From Terramyces sp. JEL0728 (lineage: Eukaryota > Chytridiomycota > Chytridiomycetes > Rhizophydiales > Terramycetaceae): 24,805 bases of DNA. Below are positions 10,969-21,296 of the stretch, one piece after another (position 1 is the stretch's first letter; each line of letters begins with the position of its first letter). The notes under the pieces are model-generated. The model did no database searches and was not told the DNA's origin. It worked only from the letters and a program-made list of their open reading frames with translations. Position numbers and translations under genes: made by a program. Location: contig JADIIU010000168.1 of the NCBI GenBank assembly GCA_027603945.1, positions 1-24,805 of the forward strand, given 5' to 3'.

Positions 10969-11990
10969 ATGGCAGACCAAAAGGAAATCAAAAAGAAGCC
11001 AGTCTCATTTGGAAATCTGTTAATCGGAGCTGGGTAACAAACTATTAATATAGGTAATCATCGCTAATCCAAGATTGAATTTATTTGAAACCAGCACCCT
11101 TGGACAGCCATTAGAAGTGACTAAAACACAAATGGCAGCTAATAGATCTCTGGGAATGGTTGGCTCAATGAAGACCATCTATTCCAGAGGTGGAATATTA
11201 GGGTTTTACCAGGGATTGATTCCATGGGCATGGATAGAGGTAATTGAAACTAACCTAGGCTGGTACAAAAGGTTCAGTATTGATTTTTGCGCAGTCTGAA
11301 GTTGAATTTGTAACTAAAAAACTTGGATTCAGTAATTTCAGCTCAGCAATTATTTCTGGCATGGCTGGAGGGTACCTACAATTAATATAGTGTTGCTCAA
11401 GCGTACACTACTATGGGATTCTGTACTTTTATGAAAACTGTTGAAGTAACCAGAAGCAAAGCTGGTGGTGGTGTTCAGAAATCTACTTGGCAGGTAGCAA
11501 GCGAAATTTTCAAAAAGGAAGGGATTGTAGGAATCAACAAAGTGCTTTTATTTAATTGTAGGGCGTCAATGCTGTCGCTTTGAGACAATGCACAAATTGG
11601 GGATCCAGATTTGGTCTATCTGTTTTAGCTGAAGGCGTTATCAGGGACTACTACTTTGGCAAACAAGACAAAGACAAGTAGTTATTATTAACAAGGCATA
11701 CCAAGCCATTACCACCATTACAAAAGATTTTAGCTTCCGCAATTGGTGGTGGATTATCATGCTGGAATCAGCCTATTGAAGTTATTAGAGTCGAAATGCA
11801 ATCTCAATTAAAAGTAGCTGGAAGACCAGAAAAAATGACGATTGTCAAAGCTGCGCAATGGATTTACAAGAATAACGGGCTTATGGGTTTCTACAGAGGT
11901 GTTACTCCTCGCATTGGTTTGGGAATCTGGCAAACTATTTGTATGGTTTACGGTGGTGAATTGGTCAAGGGATACTTTAAAACACACTAA
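10969..11990 (+). CDS. YHM2: Yhm2-type mitochondrial citrate/oxoglutarate carrier
   Basis: Spliced model join(10969..11033, 11074..11239, 11259..11371, 11391..11541, 11562..11677, 11696..11990), 906 bases, 301 residues (yeast Yhm2 is about 314). Recognisable family blocks are [99 protein letters not shown] and [17 protein letters not shown]. Each crosses or abuts a predicted junction and is only complete after splicing. Three mitochondrial-carrier repeats are present, with carrier signatures modified as in Yhm2 (GQPLEV, NQPIEV). The family exchanges citrate for 2-oxoglutarate across the inner membrane and supports cytosolic NADPH supply. The gene holds six very short introns, two directly adjacent. 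The AATAAA signal overlaps the stop (TAATAAA at 11988-11994). Confidence 0.93.
11034..11073 (+). other. Two back-to-back 20-base introns in the YHM2-like gene
   Basis: Bases 11034-11053 read gtaacaaactattaatatag and bases 11054-11073 read gtaatcatcgctaatccaag. Each has its own GTAA start, a TTAAT or CTAAT branch-like motif, and an AG end, with no exon base between them. Only removal of all 40 bases joins GAG to [10 protein letters not shown] in frame. Removing the first alone puts a TAA directly in frame. Confidence 0.8.
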
Positions 11991-11994
11991 TAAA
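11989..11994 (+). terminator. AATAAA poly(A) signal overlapping the YHM2 stop codon
   Basis: The stop TAA at 11988-11990 is followed by TAAA, so AATAAA begins inside the stop codon. This implies a very short 3' untranslated region, since cleavage usually follows 10-30 bases later. Confidence 0.55.
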
Positions 11995-12113
11995 GCGTCA
12001 TTTTACATGCTTGGTCTTGTGCAATACTCATGTCTGCGGAATCATGCAGGACACATTGAGTAGAACTAATTAACTTTAGATCTCCCAGTACAAGAAAACT
12101 AACCCTGAATATA

Positions 12114-12119
12114 TTTATT
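12114..12119 (-). terminator. AATAAA poly(A) signal overlapping the proline dehydrogenase stop
   Basis: The last lysine codon and the stop read AAA TAA A in the mRNA, which forms AATAAA across the stop codon itself. Confidence 0.5.
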
Positions 12120-13651
12120 TTGAAAAGAATCGGAGTTTGAGTTCCTTGGCAATGGTACTCTTGTCATCGCCCATCTGCCCAACAACACTTCCATTTTCAA
12201 GTGCTCTACGATGTAAATAAGCGATGCAGATATCCACAGGGCCGTATGGGACGTACTTTAATGCTCTGTATCCTTTCATTCCCAGGTTATTAGTAATCGC
12301 ATCTCTCATTCCTTTTAACTGTCCGAAAAAGATCCATCCACCTTGACGAGGAATAGAATGGGTTTCCATTAGCTGAGTCGCTCGTTCAACCGATTCTTGG
12401 TTGTGTGATGCGATAACTAGGGATAACGAACGGACCGAATCTGTTCCTTTTGGTAATTTTGCTTGTTTTTCAATAATGTGCAGGATGCCTTGGTTGTAAG
12501 CGCTGTGTGTATCCTGAATAGTTTCATGAATAGGCGATTCGTACCCGTGCTCTTTTGCAAGTTTACGTTCTTGGTCCATGTAAGCACCACGAACGAGCTT
12601 CATTCCTAGAGAGTATCCTTTTTGTTCTGCTCTGGCGATATCAGTTTTCAATCGCTGTAATGATGCTTTCAAGTACATTTGGTATGTTTGGAATATTAGT
12701 GGACCTTTGTTGCCTTTTGGGTTGCATTTCCTTGATAATCCAATAACAATATCATCGATTGCTCGCTGGAAATACGTTTGCTCGGCATCCATCATTAATA
12801 ATACTTTTTTATCGAGTGCATATTGAGCCAATCTTTTGATTTCAGGTATTAACAGCGCAACTGTATCCAAATCTTGATCGGAGACGTGGTTCTTTAGTCC
12901 AGGGATAACTAGAGCTCGACAGTTTTCAATTTCAAATAAACTAAAGATTGCCAAGACGTCAGAGTAAGATAGGGTTCCGGAATTATTCAGATCGTTTTCT
13001 TTGAACAACTTGTCCATGTTCAATTTGTTTAATCCAGGGAATTCTTTGGACAGCTCTTTAAATGTAGTTACATCGACGTTGCCACTCTTGTCTGCCAGTT
13101 TCTGATAGGCCAATTCGAGTTTAAATAGAGTGGATGACCAAGATTGGAGAATGGTTGGAGGAGTTAGAGCAGTGATTTTGACAGCAATGAAAGAGTCTGG
13201 TTGGATAGCAGCGATATCAATGCATTCCTTGAATTGATTGACCATATTTGCAGTTTGCTGCTGCGCTTCTTTTCCATATAAGCTTTTAGCATCCAAATCA
13301 GCTTCAAGTGCCAAATCCAATACCGACCCAACATTCAATTCTTGTAATTTCTTCATTACCTGAGAGACTTCTTTTAAATTTTCACCACCTATATTAATTT
13401 CGAGTACCACAAAAGTGTTTGAAAAAAGTCTGTTTAATGATCGCATTCATGATTGGAGCAGTTCCAGTCTTTTTCGCGATATTAACAAGAGTAGGGAATG
13501 CATTGACTAGTGGTTTGACTCCAGATAGTTTGAACACTGTCCAAGAGTTGATGAGATTCAGCGTAGACTCATTTTTGTACGGTCGTGCACTGGCGAGATT
13601 GAGAGTGTCGGGCACCGTTTTTGCATGGGTGGCCAGGAATCGTCTGAACAT
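12115..13651 (-). CDS. PUT1: Mitochondrial proline dehydrogenase
   Basis: Spliced model complement join(12115..13388, 13408..13651), 1518 bases, 505 residues. The intron is gtactcgaaattaatatag (19 bases) and splits FKHFCGGE. The Arg/Thr/Ala-rich N-terminus (MFRRFLATHAK...) looks like a mitochondrial targeting peptide. Catalytic-barrel motifs are LLMMDAEQTYFQ, LVRGAYMDQE, VIASHN, GQLKGM and the C-terminal YLHRRALENGSV, which contains the arginine pair that binds proline carboxylate. The enzyme oxidises proline to pyrroline-5-carboxylate with FAD and passes electrons to the respiratory chain. An EF-hand-like loop at residues 214-225 (DLNNSGTLSYSD) sits in the N-terminal half of the barrel region. 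AATAAA overlaps the stop codon (12114-12119). The gene is convergent with YHM2, with 124 bases between the stops. Confidence 0.95.
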
Positions 13652-14645
<994 letters not shown>

Positions 14646-15216
14646 TTTAGATGATTTGGAAAAACGCTTCTCAATTTTGTTTTAATCAGCGGTGTGGCTT
14701 GACAAACAAACAACAAGATTACAGAAAGTTTTCATTTTTTATTTGTATATCCATGAGTGGAAGGGCTGTTTGTTGCGGTCTACTTGGCTGTCTGGTTTAT
14801 TAGTTTATTGGTGCAGATTTCAGGATTTAATTGTGTTTCTCAACACAGCCAAGAAGCCCCTTGAAAAACCATTTAGAAGTTTTGGAGTAAATTAATGGAT
14901 AGGGCTGCGGTACTTATTACAATCGCGTATGGGGGTTTGATCGGCTAAATGCTGGTGTAGAGGAAAGTTGATTGATTTCCTTGTTTACTAAACAACTTTT
15001 GTGCTACCAAAGAGATGAACTGGCCATTGAGAGGAATCGACACTCGATGAGACTGTTTGGAAGCTCTTTATCCAAGGTTCGATTGATGAAAGCCTCAATT
15101 ATTGCCTCGCTATTCAGCCCTGATATGAAACCACTAATCCAAAGAAACATGCAAGTTGGTAAAACAAATCTTTGATATTATGAGAGTTTTATTAGCAAGA
15201 GGTATTATACAGAAAT
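14646..15216. other. Intergenic region upstream of calmodulin
   Basis: These 571 bases lie between the calmodulin ATG and the SH3-PX stop, both on the minus strand, so they should hold the calmodulin promoter. An AATAAA for the SH3-PX mRNA lies at about 15187-15192 (read on the minus strand). Plus-strand open frames at 14692-14895 and 14972-15175 have no ATG at their start and no recognised motif. I tried to join them with short introns and found no convincing GT...AG solution. Confidence 0.45.
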
Positions 15217-16146
15217 TTAATTAGAGCCAAACATCAGCATCGATAGTTTAGAAAAAGCACTTGGTTTTTTTACAAGCTTAGACTTTTGGCTAACGCTAAT
15301 CTTTGGGTTGACGGATGGCATCTTAATTGGAGAATACGGCTGTTTGGAAGGTCCTTGAGAAGTTCCAGAATCTCTTCTTACAGGCTGGCCAGCAGTGAAT
15401 TCTTGAGAATCTTTAGGGTTAAAGAACTTGTCTCTTGCTTGGAATAAAACTGGGTTTGTAGAGTTGGTAAACACCGTACTGATCAAGTGGTTCAAGTATA
15501 ATTCCAATCCTTGCATTTTGGCATCTTTGGAAGGATGGGAGAGTGGATAATTTACACAGATAGAGTCGGCTACCACAATTTGGTTTACGTTTGTAAACAA
15601 ACTGGTGAATTCCAGCACAGATCTATTGATGATATGAGATACTTTTTGTCTTACGACTTTGATACAGTAAGTGTCGGCTCCTTTGTCAGTTCGCATTGTT
15701 AAAACTTCAACAAATGTAACTGGCTCCTTTGTCACATCATTCCATTCAGGGTTGTGAGCTAGCGACTGTCTTCGTACAGGAACAGGAACAGATTGGGTAT
15801 CTTGGGCTAGATTGCTTTGAGCTGCAGGTGCTGCTTCAGTGGGTTGGGTTTGAATTGTCTTTGGAACTGGTTTTTGTGAAGATACTTTCTTTCTAGAGAC
15901 TGGCGGGTCTTTACTGTGCAAGTCGACTTTGGAAAAGTGTTCCATTGGCACCATTCCGGAAACTGCAGTTCTTGAAAAGGGAACAGCGAACTGAGTAGAA
16001 ACAAAGTACAGTCCGTTTTCGAAATCTGCTGCCAGAGCATAGAATGGTTGTCCCTTGCGGAAAGATAACAATTCTGGTTGATCTGCTGAAGCAATAAAAT
16101 CCGAATCAGCTCTAATCTTGAAAATTGTTGAAGCGATAGCTGGCAT
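15217..16146 (-). CDS. SH3-PX domain protein
   Basis: Intronless gene of 309 residues with ATG at 16146. Residues about 8-72 form an SH3-like fold (LLSFRKGQPFYAL as the ALYDY/RT-loop equivalent, GLYFVST, GMVPMEHF as the usual G-x-V-P-x-x-Y/F end). Residues about 75-140 are a Pro/Gln/Ser-rich linker. Residues about 145-245 look like a PX domain, with VVRQKVSHIINRSVLEFTSLF containing the Arg-x-x-x-Glu-Phe element and a later LELYLNHLIS helix. The tail is Ser/Lys-rich. PX domains bind phosphoinositides and SH3 domains bind Pro-rich partners, so this may be a small membrane adaptor. The order recalls Bem1/Scd2 polarity scaffolds, but a PB1 domain is missing. Function is inferred only. Confidence 0.75.
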   Translation of the reverse strand: MPAIASTIFKIRADSDFIASADQPELLSFRKGQPFYALAADFENGLYFVSTQFAVPFSRTAVSGMVPMEHFSKVDLHSKDPPVSRKKVSSQKPVPKTIQTQPTEAAPAAQSNLAQDTQSVPVPVRRQSLAHNPEWNDVTKEPVTFVEVLTMRTDKGADTYCIKVVRQKVSHIINRSVLEFTSLFTNVNQIVVADSICVNYPLSHPSKDAKMQGLELYLNHLISTVFTNSTNPVLFQARDKFFNPKDSQEFTAGQPVRRDSGTSQGPSKQPYSPIKMPSVNPKISVSQKSKLVKKPSAFSKLSMLMFGSN

Positions 16147-17023
16147 ACTTTACCTGCCTCCCCGAAACCAAGAGTTTATATCATTCTCTTGCGGGCTTCT
16201 TGGGGTGACGCCCAGATTTCTAGGGATTTGTAGGCGACCCCCCAATTGGCTTCGAAACCAATGAAAAATACCTGATTAATGGGATAACTGAATACAGAGA
16301 ACAATAAAAAATCCGTGGGGGTGGTATCCAGATTGGTGCGAATGATTAAAATGCTCTATTAACCAGTGGATATCAGTAGTTGAAAAGTCCTTTGGCAACA
16401 CAAAAAACGGTCGTTAATATGGTGGCGCCAGCCGTTTGGAATCAGATTTGAAGAAAGCCTCCAAGCAGTAAAACATCAGTTTTGAAGTAAGCTGGGTGGT
16501 GTGTGAGACTCGCCCCAGCTAGTGTGAAGGTTTCCTTCTTCATTTCGGGTCTAATTCGCCTGAAAATATGGTTTTTAGAAATCCTATCGATGTTTCATAT
16601 GGCGGTCGGTTTCCATCTTTTTTGTTGATCCAGTGCTTAAATTATAAAGTGAACTAGCCTACAGACACCATAACGTCATTGATCATAGTGCTTTGTGGTC
16701 CCAAATTACCGGAACTCTCCAATGTGCCACGAAACGAATATCTCTCTAATCTGAGTGAGAATACTGGAAAAACAGTCTGGACAAAATTGAAATAGCTGCA
16801 AAGGACAGTTTCACTGGTTGGTAAATGATTAATATAGATATGCTGTTAAGTTGGGCTGATTGCTTTTCAATGTCATTTCTCATGGACACCATCATTTTTA
16901 GGCTGTTCTAGCACTTTTTGAATGCTCTATTGAAACTCTCGTCCTCACAATAGAGGCGGAATGAGTGCGCTGTCCTTGCATATAATATATTCTGTTTGAC
17001 CGGTTAATAAACTCGCATCGATT
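16147..17023. other. Large divergent intergenic region, SH3-PX and GH5 genes
   Basis: This 877-base stretch is the longest gene-free region in the window. It should carry two promoters. Near the SH3-PX side are an imperfect hairpin (16200-16212 with 16233-16245) and three CCAAT boxes. Near the GH5 side is an isolated 17-base intron-like element at 16821-16837, followed by a short ATG frame at 16840-16911. Just before the GH5 ATG is an AT-rich tataatatatt. No longer coding frame is present. Confidence 0.55.
16242..16262. promoter_or_regulatory. CCAAT-box cluster upstream of the SH3-PX gene
   Basis: CCAAT occurs at 16242-16246 and 16258-16262, and its complement ATTGG at 16245-16249, about 95-115 bases upstream of the SH3-PX ATG. 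The segment around ttcgaa is nearly palindromic (16 of 18). CCAAT boxes are bound by the HAP/NF-Y complex in fungi. Three copies in 21 bases are suggestive, but the role is inferred. Confidence 0.35.
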
Positions 17024-19465
17024 ATGCAAGATAAAAGATCAAGCATTGACAGATTTAAAAGAGGAATACTCCGTCTTGAATTTCTTCATACAAACTCAGA
17101 CCTGCCTTTCAAAACGCCGAAAATCCTTCCCCAAATTTTTCCCAACCTGAAACAAAGATATCAAAAAGTAATGAACAAACAGCAGGAATCTATTCCTCCA
17201 ACGTTAAAAACCAATAGAACCGGTCCGATAACAACAAATGGCCGTTTTTTCCAATCAATAGACTGCGGAAGAACGCTCATGTTGCGTGGTGTAAATCTAT
17301 CAGGGAGCGTGAAGCAACCTTACTCTCCTCTCTTACCATCACACGAAACAAACCAGTTTTTTGATGGAGAGAATGTCAGCTTTGTCGGTAGGCCATTTCC
17401 GCTAGCTGAAGCTGACGAGCATTTTTCGCGGTTAAAGTTATGGGGGTTTAATTTCCTGCGATTTAATATCACCTGGGAAGCCATCGAGCATGCTGGACCT
17501 GGAAAATACGATTACGATTATATAAATTACGTTGTACAGATTCTGTTGAAAGCCAAAGAGCATGGATTTAGAGCATTTATTGATCCGCATCAGGACGTTT
17601 GGGTAATTTTGAATTAATATAGTCTCGATTCACCGGGGGTTCAGGAGCTCCTATGTGGACGTTGAAGATAGCTGGGCTTGTACCGGAAAATTTAAATGCT
17701 TGCCATGCTGCACTTGTACAGAACACATTCTCAGATCCTTCTCAGTTCCCTAAAATGATCTGGCCTACTAATTATTGGAAGTTGGCTGGTAATTATTGCT
17801 AATCTCCAGTTGCGACAATGTTTACGCTATTTTTTGCAGGCAAGACATTTGCTCCTAAATGCAAGGTTGGCGACGAAAATATCCAAGATTATTTACAGCG
17901 CCATTATAGAAATGCAGTTTGTGAATTGGCAAAAGCGATCGCTGCCAGCGATGTTTTGTTGGATGATGTAGTTGTTGGATATGATACTTTGAATGAGCCT
18001 GGATGTGGATGGATTGGCGTTGAAGATATAAGGCAACTGGCAAAAGAACAAGAGTTAAGAAAAGGGCTGACTCCAACACCCTTCCAGGCAATGATGATGG
18101 GTGAAGGGCTGGACGTAGCAGATGTTCAGGTTTGGGATATGACTTCAGTCGGTCCTCAAAAAATATCAACAAGAACAGTCACTTCCGATGGAATTAGAGC
18201 TTGGGACTTTGATAGCCACTGCATATGGGCCCAGCACGGTGTGTGGAATATCCAAGACCAGACTTGTGAAAACCCGCATTACTTCTCCACTCACCCAGCA
18301 ACTGGAGAGCATATTGATTTCCTTGTACATTTCTGGAAACCATTTGTAAATGATTTTAGCAGTGCCATTCGTAGTGTTCACAAAAAGGCAATAATGTTTG
18401 TTGAGCCGCCTGTAAATGCGATGCCTCCATCGTGGACACAAAATGACACGCCTGGCCCCATTTGTTTTGCTCCTCATTGGTATGATGGAATTACTTTGAT
18501 CAACAAGCAATGGAGCACGCTGATGACTGTAGATTATATCGGGTTTTTACGCGGAAAATACATGTCTGTCGCCTTTGCTGTAAAATTTGGAGAGTCTGCA
18601 ATCAAAAACTGTTTCAAAAGTCAGCTTCAAACTCTTCGTTTAGAAGGTGAAGAATTTATTGGTAATTTTTATTGATAAAGGTAAATACCCTACACTTATT
18701 GGCGAAATTGGCATCCCATATGATATGAATGGAAAAGCTGCGTATCAAACTGGAGATTACTTGTCACAGATACAAGCGATGGATGCAAATATGTGTGGAT
18801 TAGAACGTGATTTGCTTAATTACACGATTTGGAACTATTGCTCAGACAATTGCCATCATTGGGGGGACAATTGGAACGGAGAAGATTTATCTATTTGGTC
18901 CAGACCTGTGGCAAAGAAGCTGATGCGGGATTCAATTGGAAATACAGATGTGCCTGTGGACTTGAATGAAGGAGGGAGAGCGGTAGAAGCCTTTGTTCGA
19001 CCATACCCAATTTACACACCAGGTGTTCCTAGATCCATTAGATTTGAATTGACTGGAAAGAGCTTTATATTTACATTCACCCACAACCTTAACTCGAACG
19101 GCACATGGAATTTTAGAGAGGAAGGAATAACTACACCTCATACGGAAATCTATCTTCCAAATTACCATTTCCCTAGTGAAGATCAAATTGAAGTGCTTAT
19201 TGATAGCGGAGTATACTCTATTTTCATTAAAGAACAACGACTTTTATGGCAATGTGACTGTGCCGGCAGAGTAACCGGTGCCAGCTCAAACGGCTCAGTG
19301 AATTCTGTTGGATCAACCGCAGGGCTAAACAACCGAAAGATCTGCGACGAAACTATTACGCATAAAATTGTAATCAGAAATAGAAGCGAAACGAGCAAGC
19401 CTATCGACCAAGTGACCGATGAAGACGAGGATGTAGGAATCTGCCCACAGTGTTCGGTGATGTGA
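17024..19465 (+). CDS. GH5 glycosylceramidase/sterylglucosidase-like enzyme (EGCrP/EGH1 family)
   Basis: Spliced model join(17024..17602, 17623..17788, 17810..18661, 18681..19465), 2382 bases, 793 residues. Introns are 20 bases (gtaattttgaattaatatag), 21 bases (17789-17809) and 19 bases (gtaatttttattgataaag). Splicing restores [38 protein letters not shown] and FI-GKYPTLIGEIGIPYD. The putative acid/base is Glu311 (DTLNEPGCGWIG) and the nucleophile Glu541 (IGEIG). The family hydrolyses glucosylceramide or sterylglucosides; yeast Egh1 is a steryl-beta-glucosidase. Substrate choice cannot be read here. No signal peptide is visible, which fits cytosolic EGCrP-type enzymes. The protein ends CPQCSVM, a CaaX box plus a second nearby cysteine, suggesting lipid anchoring. 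An N-terminal extension of about 65 basic, disordered residues precedes the domain. Confidence 0.9.
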
Positions 19466-19499
19466 TTCTTTTATTTTGCAATAATACAAGTCAAGTTTT

Positions 19500-20987
19500 T
19501 TAATTGAGTTTTACAGTATCTAGTTCTTTAATTGTTCCAGATGCAGTTGCTTTCTTTGCTCCATCCAGCAGCATTTTCGGCTTTTCTTCTTTGGTATTTT
19601 CACCAGATAGTATCTCCATTGTAAATTTTCGCAAGTATTCATAAGACAGAATTACCAGGAAACATTGTAGTTGCTGAATTAGCCAAAAGAATCCACATAT
19701 GGCAAGCACTAATTTATCGTTACCTAAAAATGTCGTAGAGTCTTCGTGATTTCGGACTGTGTAGTACACCACCCCGAATGTAATCTGGAAGAATAATATT
19801 AGAAATATTTGCCAAAATTTCACTACGGAATTGATGACTGTAACTGTTTTTCCGCTTCGCTTTCTTGAAATAATATAACTTGGAATCATTTTCGATATAA
19901 TCAAGAGTACTGGTATAATATCTAAAACTACTGTAAAGATATTGTAAATATTTATCGTAATTGTCGCATAATTATTTAATACTGTGATAAAATATGGCAC
20001 TTCATCTGGCAGGAACACTGCAACATCAGCATAAAATGCAGAAAAGTGTAAAACAAAGTAAACTATAAATGCGATTGTGTATGCTGAGTATCTGGTAATC
20101 CTTTTCCGGAAATTTAAAAGATTATTTGCCATATCGCAGGATACCAAGTTTTGAAAAAGAAAACTGATGGTTGCAAGATCTAGTACAAGCGTCAACACCT
20201 CCAACAATACATCCGAATAAAATACTGAATACATGTAAATGAACGATCCTATTGAATTGAGCACTGATAATCCGGAAGCGAATAAAATAAAGTAATTCCA
20301 TTTTCCTTTGTATGCTCGTACAGCGTAATACACAAATATTGCAAACGATAGTAAAACGGATGCGATGAAGCATAGCAAGCACAAAATATCAAACGGCGTT
20401 TTGGTATCTGGTACAATTTCTGCCCCAGGAATAAAAGTAATCCAATCAATATAATTCTCGCCTCCATCGACTTTTTCCAAAGCGACTGTAAAATTACCCA
20501 GTATATCTGAATAGTAACTGCTTGTTTGATTAGCTGCAACCGCGAAATTCTCTAGTTGCGAATTGCAATCATAGTTGTCGTAGATGGTCACATCTGTGTC
20601 GTTACATACTACTCCATAAATACACCTTCCAGAATTCAGAAAATAGGCTTTGTTTAAAGTAAATAATATCGTTTCATTGGACCAAAATGTGTCGTTTGAA
20701 ATAAGGGAGCAATAAGACTTTCCGTTTGCCTGCTTATTAGCACCGTTCTCATAATTCCACTCTCCTCCAATCTGCACATTTGACCAGCTATAGATATTTG
20801 ATGTGATATCCAGGTTTATTGCTGACTGACAGCATCCAGCTCCAGAAGCTGTTCCCAGGTTATTTAATCCGCATATGCCCACTGGATTTTGGTAGTAGAA
20901 ATCAGGACCGAAAGTTTCATTGAATATAAAGAGTGAGTCAGGCGGCCCACTGCATTCTAATCCAGTCCAGACAGATTGGAATATCAT
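19500..20987 (-). CDS. Seven-helix receptor-like membrane protein with Cys-rich ectodomain
   Basis: Open frame of 495 residues from the ATG at 20987. Residues 1-195 form a putative extracellular domain with eight cysteines (12, 39, 52, 53, 93, 122, 128, 141) and several N-x-S/T sites. It opens ECSGPPDSLFIFNETFGPDF. Seven hydrophobic segments follow at about 199-222, 231-254, 260-284, 299-325, 340-366, 389-411 and 426-449. A polar tail of about 45 residues ends the protein. The layout suits a GPCR-like receptor with the tail inside. I do not recognise a named class. No signal peptide follows the ATG, although the ectodomain needs export. A short hydrophobic frame just upstream (about 21000-21040) could be an exon encoding it, but I could not place an intron of the usual size, so the true start may lie further upstream. 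Confidence 0.75.
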   Translation of the reverse strand: MIFQSVWTGLECSGPPDSLFIFNETFGPDFYYQNPVGICGLNNLGTASGAGCCQSAINLDITSNIYSWSNVQIGGEWNYENGANKQANGKSYCSLISNDTFWSNETILFTLNKAYFLNSGRCIYGVVCNDTDVTIYDNYDCNSQLENFAVAANQTSSYYSDILGNFTVALEKVDGGENYIDWITFIPGAEIVPDTKTPFDILCLLCFIASVLLSFAIFVYYAVRAYKGKWNYFILFASGLSVLNSIGSFIYMYSVFYSDVLLEVLTLVLDLATISFLFQNLVSCDMANNLLNFRKRITRYSAYTIAFIVYFVLHFSAFYADVAVFLPDEVPYFITVLNNYATITINIYNIFTVVLDIIPVLLIISKMIPSYIISRKRSGKTVTVINSVVKFWQIFLILFFQITFGVVYYTVRNHEDSTTFLGNDKLVLAICGFFWLIQQLQCFLVILSYEYLRKFTMEILSGENTKEEKPKMLLDGAKKATASGTIKELDTVKLN

Positions 20988-21296
20988 CAATTTGTGACGT
21001 AAGGGTGCAGATCAGACAATACAATATACTCAACTAAATGAACTGGTGTTGACTCATTTGAAACTGAAATTTGAAACATCCGAACCCGTCGGAAATAGAC
21101 CAAGAGATCGTCCATGCCAGTGATAGCTACCATGCACCTTTCTGCTACTGCAAGCTTGATACTGTCTGTGCAGCGCAATTATTTATTCGCCAGACATCAA
21201 ACAGCTACACCCATCTGAACCCACAGCCAAATGTCACTGCGCTAAGCCACCGAAAATCGAAAAGGATAAATTCCTTTGTGATTAAGTTGGAAAATA
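20988..21296. other. Divergent intergenic region, 7TM and Ysc84-like genes
   Basis: These 309 bases lie between divergent starts. The part next to 20987 may contain an unresolved first exon of the seven-helix gene. The plus-strand frame beginning at 21071 has no ATG and runs into the Ysc84-like gene in another frame. Confidence 0.45.

Noticed and set aside
14972..15175. Plus-strand frame of 67 codons, possible small gene
   Set aside because: No ATG at its start, no motif, and no convincing short intron joins it to the ATG near 14894.
20995..21002. TGACGTAA, resembling a CRE/bZIP site
   Set aside because: It lies about 8 bases from the only ATG of the seven-helix gene, so it may be transcribed; one short match is not enough.
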